From CAJXTB01 sp047626195 (lineage in GTDB: Bacteria > Myxococcota_A > UBA796 > GCA-2862545): a stretch of 38,288 bases of DNA. Each line of letters opens with the position of its first letter. Positions within the stretch are counted from its first letter, which is position 1. The notes below the pieces were generated by a model. The model was not told the DNA's origin. It saw only the letters and a list, made by a program, of their open reading frames with translations, and made no database searches. Both the position numbers and the translations under genes were made by a program. Shown piece by piece: positions 1-6,631 of this stretch. The DNA lies in contig JBLHSN010000014.1 in the NCBI GenBank assembly GCA_047626195.1, positions 1-38,288 of the forward strand, written 5' to 3'.

Positions 1-96
1 GTCCGGGTCTGTATCAGGGTCCGTGTCCGGGTCTGTATCAGGGTCCGTGTCCGGGTCTGTATCAGGGTCCGTGTCCGGGTCTGTATCAGGGTCCGT
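1..96. repeat. Four perfect 24-bp tandem copies encoding DTDP units
   Basis: Copies occupy 1-24, 25-48, 49-72 and 73-96 and are identical; the array may continue outside the window. Read on the minus strand in the frame of the propeller gene each unit encodes two Asp-x-Asp-x blocks containing Thr and Pro. The unit length is a multiple of three, so copy-number change would lengthen or shorten the linker without a frameshift. Confidence 0.9.
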
Positions 97-1485
97 GTCG
101 GTGTCGGTGTCCGTATCGGTATCGGTATCGGTATCGGTATCGGTATCGGTATCGGTATCGGTATCGGTGTCCGTGTCCGTGTCCGTGTCGACGTCGGTGT
201 CTTCTTCGAGATCACATTCTTCGCCGCCGATCAGGCCAGGATCCCAACCGGGAAACTCCGTTGTAAAGGCCACACCAATGCGATCCAGACGGGGTGAGCC
301 CGAGGCTTCCTTCGACGAGAAGTACACCAAAAAGTCATCTTGGTCGTAGCGGGCCGCATCAAACTGGAGCCAGCGATCGGCGTTGTTACCAATCGCATTG
401 CTCCAGTCCAAGACAGGGTCCGGCAGGAAGACGATGCGACGCCGAGTCTGGTCAAACAGCTGCCAAGTTGAAGACCCAAGACCGAAGTGCGTTGTGGTAG
501 CGGAAGTGGCGCACTCTTGGTCCGGTCCGTCACAGCTGCGGGCCCCAATATGGAAATCGAAGACAGGCCGATCAAACTCGGAGTTGCAGGTGATGGCTGC
601 GTGAAGGAAGCTCTCCTCCAACCATTCAATCGGCTGGTCCTCGACTAAGGTACTCAGTCGGCCAGGAGCAACGGAGAAGCCCGTATCGGTCCAGGGACCA
701 AGCACGGTTACCGGAGACGTCAAGACCTCAATGAAGGGAGCGCTAATGTAGGACAGGTAGAACACCTGAATGCCGCCGTTCGGAGCGATGACCGACGTCA
801 CGGACGGGAAGCCGATGGCTGACGGGTTCGATCGTTCTTGCACGGCCGGGAAGGCATCCGAGGTCCATGTGAGCAAATCCGTACTCGACGCATGACCGAT
901 GCCGGTGAACTTCCGATTGCACTGGTAGTTGCCTTCGCCGTCTGGCTCGTCACACCAGGGCGGAATCACGGAATCGACGGGTTCGAGGTCACGGTCGTAG
1001 ATGCGCGCCTGCGCTGAACGGAACCAGAGATGCCACACGCCATCGTACTTGGCGAGGTGGGGCTGAGCCGCCACACAACCAAAGAAGGTGTCGGGCTCTG
1101 GCACAAAGAGTTCGCCTTCGTGCGTCCAGTTGATCCCGTCCGGCGACGTTGCCAAGCCCACAGCGAACACTTGGAGGGAATTGTTGTTCAGTCTGCAGTC
1201 GTCATAGGACTTGCCCTGGAACATTGAGCCCACGGGCAATGCGTCCAAGTACGTTTGATCGATCCGTGTTTCAAACGCCATCACGAACTGGTCAGTGACG
1301 TCATCGTAGGTCACCGAGGGCCCTGCGACGCCATAGTGCGTGAGGGTCCCAAGACCTTGGGATTCCAAGATATAATCTGGGTTTCCGTCCGCGTCCGACA
1401 GGATGTTGTAATCCTGCGCCGAGGCTGTCAAAGGTGCCATTGTGACAGCCAAAGTGGCCGCCAAGCATCCAAATGCTCGCATCAT
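1..1485 (-). CDS. Exported beta-propeller (GH43/GH130-like fold) surface protein, C-terminus cut by window
   Basis: An open frame runs from ATG 1485 to the first base of the window without a stop, so 495 codons are visible and the C-terminus is missing. Residues 1-24 look like a signal peptide ending in TASA before QDY. The body has motifs typical of five-bladed propeller glycosidases, such as FVMAFET, ATSPDGINWT and GHASSTDLLTWT, in which a blade ends with an Asp-Gly-x-x-Trp type turn. The last 60 or so residues become an Asp-rich linker, first DT repeats and then DTDP repeats, like the stalks that carry C-terminal surface anchors in Myxococcota-type bacteria. GGAG lies 8 bases before the start; a second ATG follows at 1482. 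A role in binding or cutting extracellular glycan is inferred from the fold only; catalytic acids were not assigned. It diverges from the amylase gene. Confidence 0.8.
   Translation of the reverse strand, partial: MMRAFGCLAATLAVTMAPLTASAQDYNILSDADGNPDYILESQGLGTLTHYGVAGPSVTYDDVTDQFVMAFETRIDQTYLDALPVGSMFQGKSYDDCRLNNNSLQVFAVGLATSPDGINWTHEGELFVPEPDTFFGCVAAQPHLAKYDGVWHLWFRSAQARIYDRDLEPVDSVIPPWCDEPDGEGNYQCNRKFTGIGHASSTDLLTWTSDAFPAVQERSNPSAIGFPSVTSVIAPNGGIQVFYLSYISAPFIEVLTSPVTVLGPWTDTGFSVAPGRLSTLVEDQPIEWLEESFLHAAITCNSEFDRPVFDFHIGARSCDGPDQECATSATTTHFGLGSSTWQLFDQTRRRIVFLPDPVLDWSNAIGNNADRWLQFDAARYDQDDFLVYFSSKEASGSPRLDRIGVAFTTEFPGWDPGLIGGEECDLEEDTDVDTDTDTDTDTDTDTDTDTDTDTDTDTDTDTDTDPDTDPDTDPDTDPDTDPDTDPDTDPDTDPD
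113..166. repeat. Nine perfect 6-bp tandem copies (GTATCG) encoding Asp-Thr
   Basis: GTATCG is repeated nine times without interruption and is flanked by near-identical GTGTCC/GTGTCG units. On the minus strand it encodes (DT)n in the linker of the propeller protein. Hexamer slippage would keep the frame. Confidence 0.9.
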
Positions 1486-1679
1486 CAAGTTCGTCTCCGC
1501 CAAACGCATGAATCCCAGCCTAGCACCCCGACGCGCGCTTCGACGTGTACATCCACAAAATTGCGCATGCGGTGTCGGCGGACTCGGGGAAAAGTCCTAT
1601 GAGTGTCCTGGTCGGACCAATCAGCCCGGGCCTTAACCATCCGTGTCGACTCCGCGTCGCGACTGACGCATGTCCACGA

Positions 1680-1685
1680 TAGAAT
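1680..1685 (+). promoter_or_regulatory. Possible -10 element upstream of the amylase gene
   Basis: TAGAAT matches the sigma-70 -10 consensus at five of six positions. A matching -35 hexamer is poor (TCGCGA at 17 bp spacing). If used, transcription would start near 1692, past the ATG at 1684, which would support GTG 1708 as the translation start. Confidence 0.25.
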
Positions 1686-1697
1686 GCCGTCCAGCAA

Positions 1698-1702
1698 GAG
1701 GT
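1698..1702 (+). promoter_or_regulatory. Ribosome binding site deciding the amylase start
   Basis: GAGGT lies 5 bases before GTG 1708. The in-frame ATG at 1684 and GTG at 1603 have no comparable site. Confidence 0.55.
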
Positions 1703-1707
1703 TTCCC

Positions 1708-3942
1708 GTGCGCCACCGGTCACTGTTTTTATCGATCGCCCCTGTCATCCCGTTTCTCCTGCTGTCAGGTTGCCCCGCTGAACAGTTGGACACCGCCGAG
1801 CCGGCAGAGCGGCCCGAATTTGTTAGAAACTGTGCGGTCACCGTCACGCGCGCCGGATCGGGCGCGTCAAACATGGCCATTGCAGGCTCGTTCAACGACT
1901 GGCAGCCGGCGTCCCTGACCTCGACCGATGGCGCCTGGTCGATCGACCTTGGCGAGCTGCGCCCTGGCGTCTACCCATTCAAGTATGTGGTGGATGGTGA
2001 GTGGGAGGACCCACCGCCCAGCGTCTACACAGCGTGGGATGGCGATGTTGAGAATCGCGCCCTTCGCGTGGGCGACTGCGACCAGCCGGAGCTGGAGTTG
2101 CTGGAAGCAGCGAGTGACGGCACAGATGGCCTGCACGCGACCTTCCGCTTTACGAGTGCAGCCGATGCCTCCGCTCTGAACACTGCCGATGTCCTGATCA
2201 CCATCGGGGGTCTGGCTATCGACGATCTTCCAAGCGGTACCACCGTCTCCGTGGACACAGATGCAGCGACCGGACACATCCGCGTAGACGCCAGTGGACT
2301 GCCAAGCGGGAAGTGGACCGTCCGCGTCGACCCCCTCGACACACAGGGACGCGCGCCCGAGTCTGGCAATGGTTTCGCTCCTATCTGGCTTGGCGAGCAC
2401 GATGTGGACGACGTCTACAACCGCGGATTGTTGTACTTTGTATTCAACGACCGCTTCCGCGATGCAGGCGGCACTTTCCCAGCGATCCCCGGTACCGAGT
2501 TCGACGGTACAAACTACCTAGGTGGCGACCTAGTGGGCGCGAAACAAGCCATGGATGAGGGCTGGTTCGATGATCTCGGCGTATCGAGCATCTGGCTCTC
2601 CCCCGTCCCGGACAACCCCAACAGCGCTTTTGGCGGGTCCGGTGGCTACAACTACACCGGCTACCACGGCTACTGGCCGATTCAGGCACGCGCGGTCGAC
2701 GAACACTGGGGAACCGACGATATCTCCGGCGAACAAGCCCTCAAGGACTTCGTCGATACCGCTCATGAACATGGAATCCGCATTCTGCTCGATGTTCCGC
2801 TCAACCACGTACACGAAGAACACGAATACGTCAGCCAGCACCCCGAGTGGTTCGGCGCCGCACCCTGCCCGTGCACCACGGACGCTGGCGAATGCAACTG
2901 GGACACCAACCCACTGTTCTGCTGGTTCACCGACTACCTGCCAGACCTCAACTACCGTGATCCCGATATTGTCACGGCCTCCATCGACGACACCCTGTGG
3001 TGGATTGAGACTTTCGACATTGACGGCCTACGCGTAGATGCTGCAAAACACATGGACCACGTCATTCTGCGCTCCCTCGCCCTGACCCTACAGGACCGCT
3101 ACGGCGCTGCAGAGCATGGTGATTTCTACCTGATAGGCGAGACGTTCACGGGTCCCGGTGGACAACAGCTCATCAATGACTACATCGCCCCCTATGAACT
3201 CGATGGACAGTTCGACTTTCCACTCCTCAATCCCATCCGCGATGGCATTGGTCGTGAGCAAGGGTTCCGTGCCCTAGCATCCGAAGTAGCGGCCTCCGAG
3301 TCCGTATACGGCGAGGCTATCCACGACATGAGCGTGTTTCTCGGCAACCATGATGTTGGCCGGTACGCCACCGAAATTGGTGGCTGCCCCAACTACCAAC
3401 TGTTCGGCGGCTGCCCAGACATCATGGCCGAAGGCGGCGACAACGAGCCGACCGGAGCACAGTGGGACATCATCAACAAGCTGTCTGTGTCCTTCGCCTT
3501 TGTCGCGACCCAGCCTGGCCCACCGTTGCTCTACTACGGTGATGAAATCGGTCTGGCCGGTGCGGGAGACCCCGACAACCGGCGCCTGATGGACTGGGAC
3601 CGCTCGCGAGCCCAAGACCTCCTACTGGAACGCTACCAACAGCTCGGGCAGCTCCGAACCACCAACACGGCGCTGCAACAGGGCGAGCGTGTGGAACTGT
3701 GGGTCGATGACGACCTGTACGTGTACGCGCGCGGCACAGACGCTGGAGACGTAGCCATTGTCGCGCTGTACATCGGAGACTCTGCACGCACGCAGACCAT
3801 GGCGCTGTACGGCAATGCGCTTGTTGCCGACGGCACGCTGACCAATGCGCTCCCTTCTGACCGCACAGCGGATGTCGCCGACTCGCAGCTGACAGTCACT
3901 CTCAATCCCTGGGAATACGCGGTATTCGTGCCCAGCGAATGA
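1708..3942 (+). CDS. GH13 alpha-amylase family lipoprotein with N-terminal CBM48-like domain
   Basis: Predicted extracytoplasmic enzyme that hydrolyses alpha-1,4-glucan. With GTG 1708 the product has 744 residues and a classic lipoprotein signal: RHR, a hydrophobic core and the lipobox LLSG before Cys22. Residues of about 35-110 form an immunoglobulin-like glycogen-binding domain (AGSFNDW, FKYVVDGEW), followed by a second beta domain. The GH13 barrel shows all four conserved regions: LLDVPLNH (Asp362), GLRVDAAKH with nucleophile Asp444, LIGETF with acid/base Glu478, and FLGNHD with Asp549. A beta-sandwich domain closes the protein. Longer starts at ATG 1684 or GTG 1603 are possible, but only 1708 has a good ribosome site and normal signal length. 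Its stop overlaps the FkbM gene start. The family call is firm; the exact substrate (starch, glycogen, cyclodextrin) is not determined. Confidence 0.92.
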   Translation: MRHRSLFLSIAPVIPFLLLSGCPAEQLDTAEPAERPEFVRNCAVTVTRAGSGASNMAIAGSFNDWQPASLTSTDGAWSIDLGELRPGVYPFKYVVDGEWEDPPPSVYTAWDGDVENRALRVGDCDQPELELLEAASDGTDGLHATFRFTSAADASALNTADVLITIGGLAIDDLPSGTTVSVDTDAATGHIRVDASGLPSGKWTVRVDPLDTQGRAPESGNGFAPIWLGEHDVDDVYNRGLLYFVFNDRFRDAGGTFPAIPGTEFDGTNYLGGDLVGAKQAMDEGWFDDLGVSSIWLSPVPDNPNSAFGGSGGYNYTGYHGYWPIQARAVDEHWGTDDISGEQALKDFVDTAHEHGIRILLDVPLNHVHEEHEYVSQHPEWFGAAPCPCTTDAGECNWDTNPLFCWFTDYLPDLNYRDPDIVTASIDDTLWWIETFDIDGLRVDAAKHMDHVILRSLALTLQDRYGAAEHGDFYLIGETFTGPGGQQLINDYIAPYELDGQFDFPLLNPIRDGIGREQGFRALASEVAASESVYGEAIHDMSVFLGNHDVGRYATEIGGCPNYQLFGGCPDIMAEGGDNEPTGAQWDIINKLSVSFAFVATQPGPPLLYYGDEIGLAGAGDPDNRRLMDWDRSRAQDLLLERYQQLGQLRTTNTALQQGERVELWVDDDLYVYARGTDAGDVAIVALYIGDSARTQTMALYGNALVADGTLTNALPSDRTADVADSQLTVTLNPWEYAVFVPSE

Positions 3943-4724
3943 GGTCGATACCGCTGGAGCTCCGTGCACTACGGGCCGTTTCCCTACGCTTGCCACGATG
4001 GCCCAAGATGTTGGGCGTAGCAAATCATGTGATTCGGGGCTTTTACACACGTCTGCCGCGCCCTCCCGCGACGGTGAACGTGATGGGTCATTTCATGCGG
4101 CTCGACCCACATCAGCACGTAGACGGGCTGTACCTGTTCGCTCCACACTTGGTCGACATAGCGGAGCGCGCCTTCCTCAACCGCTCCTTGAGTCCGGGTG
4201 GAAGCTTCCTCGATGCTGGGAGCTACCTCGGGTTCTACTCGCTCATCGTTGGTCCGGCGGTACTTCCAGGTGGCCACATTGTCTGCGTGGAGGCCGACGC
4301 CGACACCCGCGAACGACTGCACACGCACCTGAACCGCGCGGGACTCCCCGCAACAACCTCCCCCGTTCCGCTCACCGACCATGGAGGCTCCGTCGATCTT
4401 GTATGTCCCGACCCCAGCAACCTTGGCAGCCGACGCGTCACACCGGGCAACAACCGTCCAAGCGAGACGCTGCCGGCGTTGATGGACCGCCTAGGTATTC
4501 ATCGATTCGACGCCGTAAAAACGGACCTTGAAGGCCTCGATGACGCCGTCGTCCGCCACACGATCTCAACTCTGCCACGCGCTCGATGGCCTATTGCGTG
4601 GGTGATCGAGACACCTCCGGAGTCGGGGCTAGCGGTGTTCCTCGCAAAACATGGCTACCGCACCACCCGACTGTCACGACTGAACCTGGGTGCATCGCTT
4701 GACTCCATCCGGGAGGCACGCTAA
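3939..4724 (+). CDS. FkbM-family methyltransferase
   Basis: 261 residues. The start overlaps the amylase stop as ATGA, which indicates translational coupling. Features of an S-adenosylmethionine-dependent Rossmann methyltransferase are FLDAGSYLGFYSL (motif I, glycine loop) and VCVEAD (acidic residue that would bind the ribose), then a central VKTDLEGLDD that matches the conserved VKID-x-EG segment of FkbM proteins. No signal peptide is seen, so it should be cytosolic. FkbM enzymes O-methylate sugars or small metabolites; the acceptor here is unknown. Coupling to a secreted glucan hydrolase hints at glycan chemistry, but this is only context. Confidence 0.85.
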   Translation: MRSIPLELRALRAVSLRLPRWPKMLGVANHVIRGFYTRLPRPPATVNVMGHFMRLDPHQHVDGLYLFAPHLVDIAERAFLNRSLSPGGSFLDAGSYLGFYSLIVGPAVLPGGHIVCVEADADTRERLHTHLNRAGLPATTSPVPLTDHGGSVDLVCPDPSNLGSRRVTPGNNRPSETLPALMDRLGIHRFDAVKTDLEGLDDAVVRHTISTLPRARWPIAWVIETPPESGLAVFLAKHGYRTTRLSRLNLGASLDSIREAR

Positions 4725-4760
4725 CTGCGCCCGCCTATACCTATCAGAACGAGGTCTCTC

Positions 4761-4901
4761 ATGAAGGTCGCCAACTCTCTGCGCTCGCTCAAGAAGCGCC
4801 ACAAGGACTGCCAGATCGTTCGTCGTCGCGGTCGCGTCTACGTCATCTGCAAGTCGAACCCCCGCTTCAAGGCACGCCAGGGCTCTTCAAAGAAGAAGTA
4901 G
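4761..4901 (+). CDS. rpmJ: 50S ribosomal protein L36, zinc-independent (type B) form
   Basis: A 46-residue basic protein that fits bacterial L36: MKV start, RRRGRVYVICKSNPRFKARQG core and a lysine tail. L36 binds 23S rRNA in the large subunit. The classic zinc form has CxxC plus a later Cys and His; this protein has single cysteines at 17 and 30 and no CxxC, as in YkgO-type paralogues that need no zinc. GAGGT lies 5 bases before the ATG. It sits alone between unrelated genes and not in a ribosomal operon, 36 bases after the methyltransferase, and is followed by a strong hairpin. Whether a zinc-type copy exists elsewhere in the genome cannot be seen. Confidence 0.93.
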   Translation: MKVANSLRSLKKRHKDCQIVRRRGRVYVICKSNPRFKARQGSSKKK

Positions 4902-4932
4902 TTCTGGTTCGGAGCATCCGCTCCGTTCGACT

Positions 4933-4969
4933 CGACGGCCGCGTACGGAAATTCCGTGCGCGGCCGTCG
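4933..4969 (+). terminator. Long perfect hairpin after L36, terminator-like
   Basis: An 11-bp perfect outer stem (CGACGGCCGCG with CGCGGCCGTCG) continues into a 6-bp inner stem closed by a 3-base loop, so 17 pairs in all with one G-U. No run of T follows, so it may be a weak or factor-assisted terminator or an mRNA 3' stabiliser. Confidence 0.6.
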
Positions 4970-5003
4970 TGCGTTGGTCCCTCCCCTGTTGTAGGCTTGG
5001 CAT

Positions 5004-5621
5004 ATGGGCGACACTTGGCTTCAGCTTCCTCCCGAGATGGGAGGCACACGTTTCGGCCCCTTTCGCGGGGGCATCGTGCAGATCGGTACGGACAATGGGC
5101 AGTGCCAGATTGTGTTGCAAGCAAACACAGGCATTGCACCGGTCCACGTGACCGTTGCTGTTCAGGGTCCCGGTTCCTACCTGGTACAGCCTATCCAACG
5201 TGGTTTCGGACTGTTTTTGGTCCGCGCTGGCGGCGGGATGTCCCCCGTTGCTGCCGCTGTTCAGGCAAGTGCAGGAGACACCTTGGTGGTCGGGACACCG
5301 GCAGGGCCGCGGTTTACGCTGTCGTATGAAGAGACTGCAACGCAAGCTACCGCACCTCGCGGCCAAAAGGCGCGCGGCGGTGCCAGCGGGTTTGCTGGGA
5401 AGATGGGGCAAGAGATGATGCGCCAGCAGAAGGCGCGGTGGCTGATGCGCAACCCGCTGTATCGAGAGTACTACCGCCTCTCACATCGCTACCGTTCGGG
5501 CGCCCTCACCAACCCACGCGTGTTGGCCGGTCTACTACTCGGCGGTGCGGGTGCGCTGTTCGCCCTCGGTACGGCATGTCTGGGCGGAGTGACCGTACTG
5601 TTGAGGTCCATCTTCGGGTAG
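5004..5621 (+). CDS. FHA-like domain protein with C-terminal membrane anchor
   Basis: 205 residues. Residues of about 10-110 look like a forkhead-associated fold: GGIVQIGTDNGQCQIVL corresponds to the FHA GR-x-x-x-CDI strand and VHVTV to the conserved SRxHA region, followed by GSYLVQPI and a late LVVGTPAGPRFTL strand. Key FHA Arg and Ser are not conserved, so phosphothreonine binding is uncertain. A basic linker with YREYYRLSHRYRSG precedes one hydrophobic helix (about 172-200), giving a tail-anchored protein with the FHA-like part in the cytosol. The ATG at 5004 has only a weak AGG site. Two Ser/Thr kinases elsewhere in the window are plausible partners by inference. Family assignment is moderate. 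Confidence 0.7.
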   Translation: MGDTWLQLPPEMGGTRFGPFRGGIVQIGTDNGQCQIVLQANTGIAPVHVTVAVQGPGSYLVQPIQRGFGLFLVRAGGGMSPVAAAVQASAGDTLVVGTPAGPRFTLSYEETATQATAPRGQKARGGASGFAGKMGQEMMRQQKARWLMRNPLYREYYRLSHRYRSGALTNPRVLAGLLLGGAGALFALGTACLGGVTVLLRSIFG

Positions 5622-5666
5622 CTCCGTTCCCCAGCGCGTTACAGCGCCGGCCTTCGGGAGGATGGC

Positions 5667-6614
5667 ATGGAACGTAGTACACTGGGTTGGCTGGCCGCTG
5701 GCCTCATCGGATTACTCGTAGCAGTTGGAGTGGGCTTCACGCTGAGCAGTGACGAACAGCAGACCACTGCGCCGCAGACAACTGTCCTCGCAACGCCCCC
5801 CGCTACGTCTTCGACGACCCCACCGCCGGCAGATGCGCGGCGTCCTGAAGAAGCGCCGACCGCTATCGCAGATGATGCATGGGCCGAGAGTGAGACCGGA
5901 CTCCGGACCGCCGACCTTGTCGTTGGCGCCGGCGATGTCGCCGCGATGGGTTCTCCCGTGGTGGTCGAGTACACTGGTTGGCTTGAAGACTCCAGTGAAA
6001 TGTTCGACAGCAGCAAGCGCCGCGCCCGCCCACTCCTGTTCACCATGGGTCGCGGAGATGCCCCCATTCCCGGATGGGACGAAGCGGTCGAAGGAATGCA
6101 GGTTGGTGGAAAGCGCGCTGCCGTCTTCCCGCCCGAGCTGGCATTCGGTCAGACTGGCCGATTGCCACGCATTCCGCGCAACGCAACCATCCGCTTCGAG
6201 TTCGAGCTGGTGGCCGTCGGCTCTGCGCGAGAAGCCCCACAATCCCCGCCTGTCTTCGACCCCACAGCCATGCGAGCCGTCGGAGACGTGCAAGCCATCG
6301 ACCTTGTGGAAGGGACCGGTCAGTTGCTTGCACAGGGTGACACCATCTCACTCGACTACAGCGCCTTTCTTAAGGCGGACGGCAACCGCTTTGATAGTTC
6401 TCTTACACGCGCCGCACCGGCAACCTTTGAGTGGGGCAAGAACGAAATGCTCGAAGGTGTGGAGATGGGGATTGCCGGGATGAAGGTGGGCGGAACTCGA
6501 CTGATTGAGATTCCACCGGAGCTTGGCTACGGCGTCAATGGCCTGCGCAACTACGTGCCGCCTCAAGCGACCCTACTATTCTTGGTGCAACTCGTAGAGA
6601 TTGAAGGCGAATAG
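5667..6614 (+). CDS. Membrane-anchored peptidyl-prolyl isomerase with two FKBP domains
   Basis: 315 residues. One N-terminal hydrophobic segment (about 7-27) anchors or exports the protein, and a Thr/Pro/Ala-rich linker follows. FKBP domain 1 (about 90-182) has VVVEYTGWL, MFDSS, IPGWDEAVEGMQVGGKRAAVFPPELAFG and a final FEFELVAV. Domain 2 (about 215-313) repeats the pattern with DYSAFL, RFDSS, LEGVEMGIAGMKVGGTRLIEIPPELGYG. Both keep the GWDEAVEGM-like and PPELAYG signatures, so both may be folded, though domain 2 has Leu-Glu where the active-site Trp is usual and may be less active. GGGAGG lies 6 bases before the ATG. It probably assists folding of envelope proteins in the periplasm. It is colinear with the genes on both sides, and the receptor starts 17 bases downstream. 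Confidence 0.92.
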   Translation: MERSTLGWLAAGLIGLLVAVGVGFTLSSDEQQTTAPQTTVLATPPATSSTTPPPADARRPEEAPTAIADDAWAESETGLRTADLVVGAGDVAAMGSPVVVEYTGWLEDSSEMFDSSKRRARPLLFTMGRGDAPIPGWDEAVEGMQVGGKRAAVFPPELAFGQTGRLPRIPRNATIRFEFELVAVGSAREAPQSPPVFDPTAMRAVGDVQAIDLVEGTGQLLAQGDTISLDYSAFLKADGNRFDSSLTRAAPATFEWGKNEMLEGVEMGIAGMKVGGTRLIEIPPELGYGVNGLRNYVPPQATLLFLVQLVEIEGE

Positions 6615-6631
6615 CGTGTACGCTGCAGGCA

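Noticed and set aside
1..166. CRISPR-like array
   Set aside because: Units are adjacent with no unique spacers and are translated as part of a linker.
23..349. Plus-strand Ser-Gly-Ser-Val frame
   Set aside because: It is the antisense reading of the Asp-Thr repeat of the propeller gene.
1867..2400. Long minus frame within the amylase gene
   Set aside because: It is a shadow of the GH13 gene, whose catalytic motifs are clear on the plus strand.
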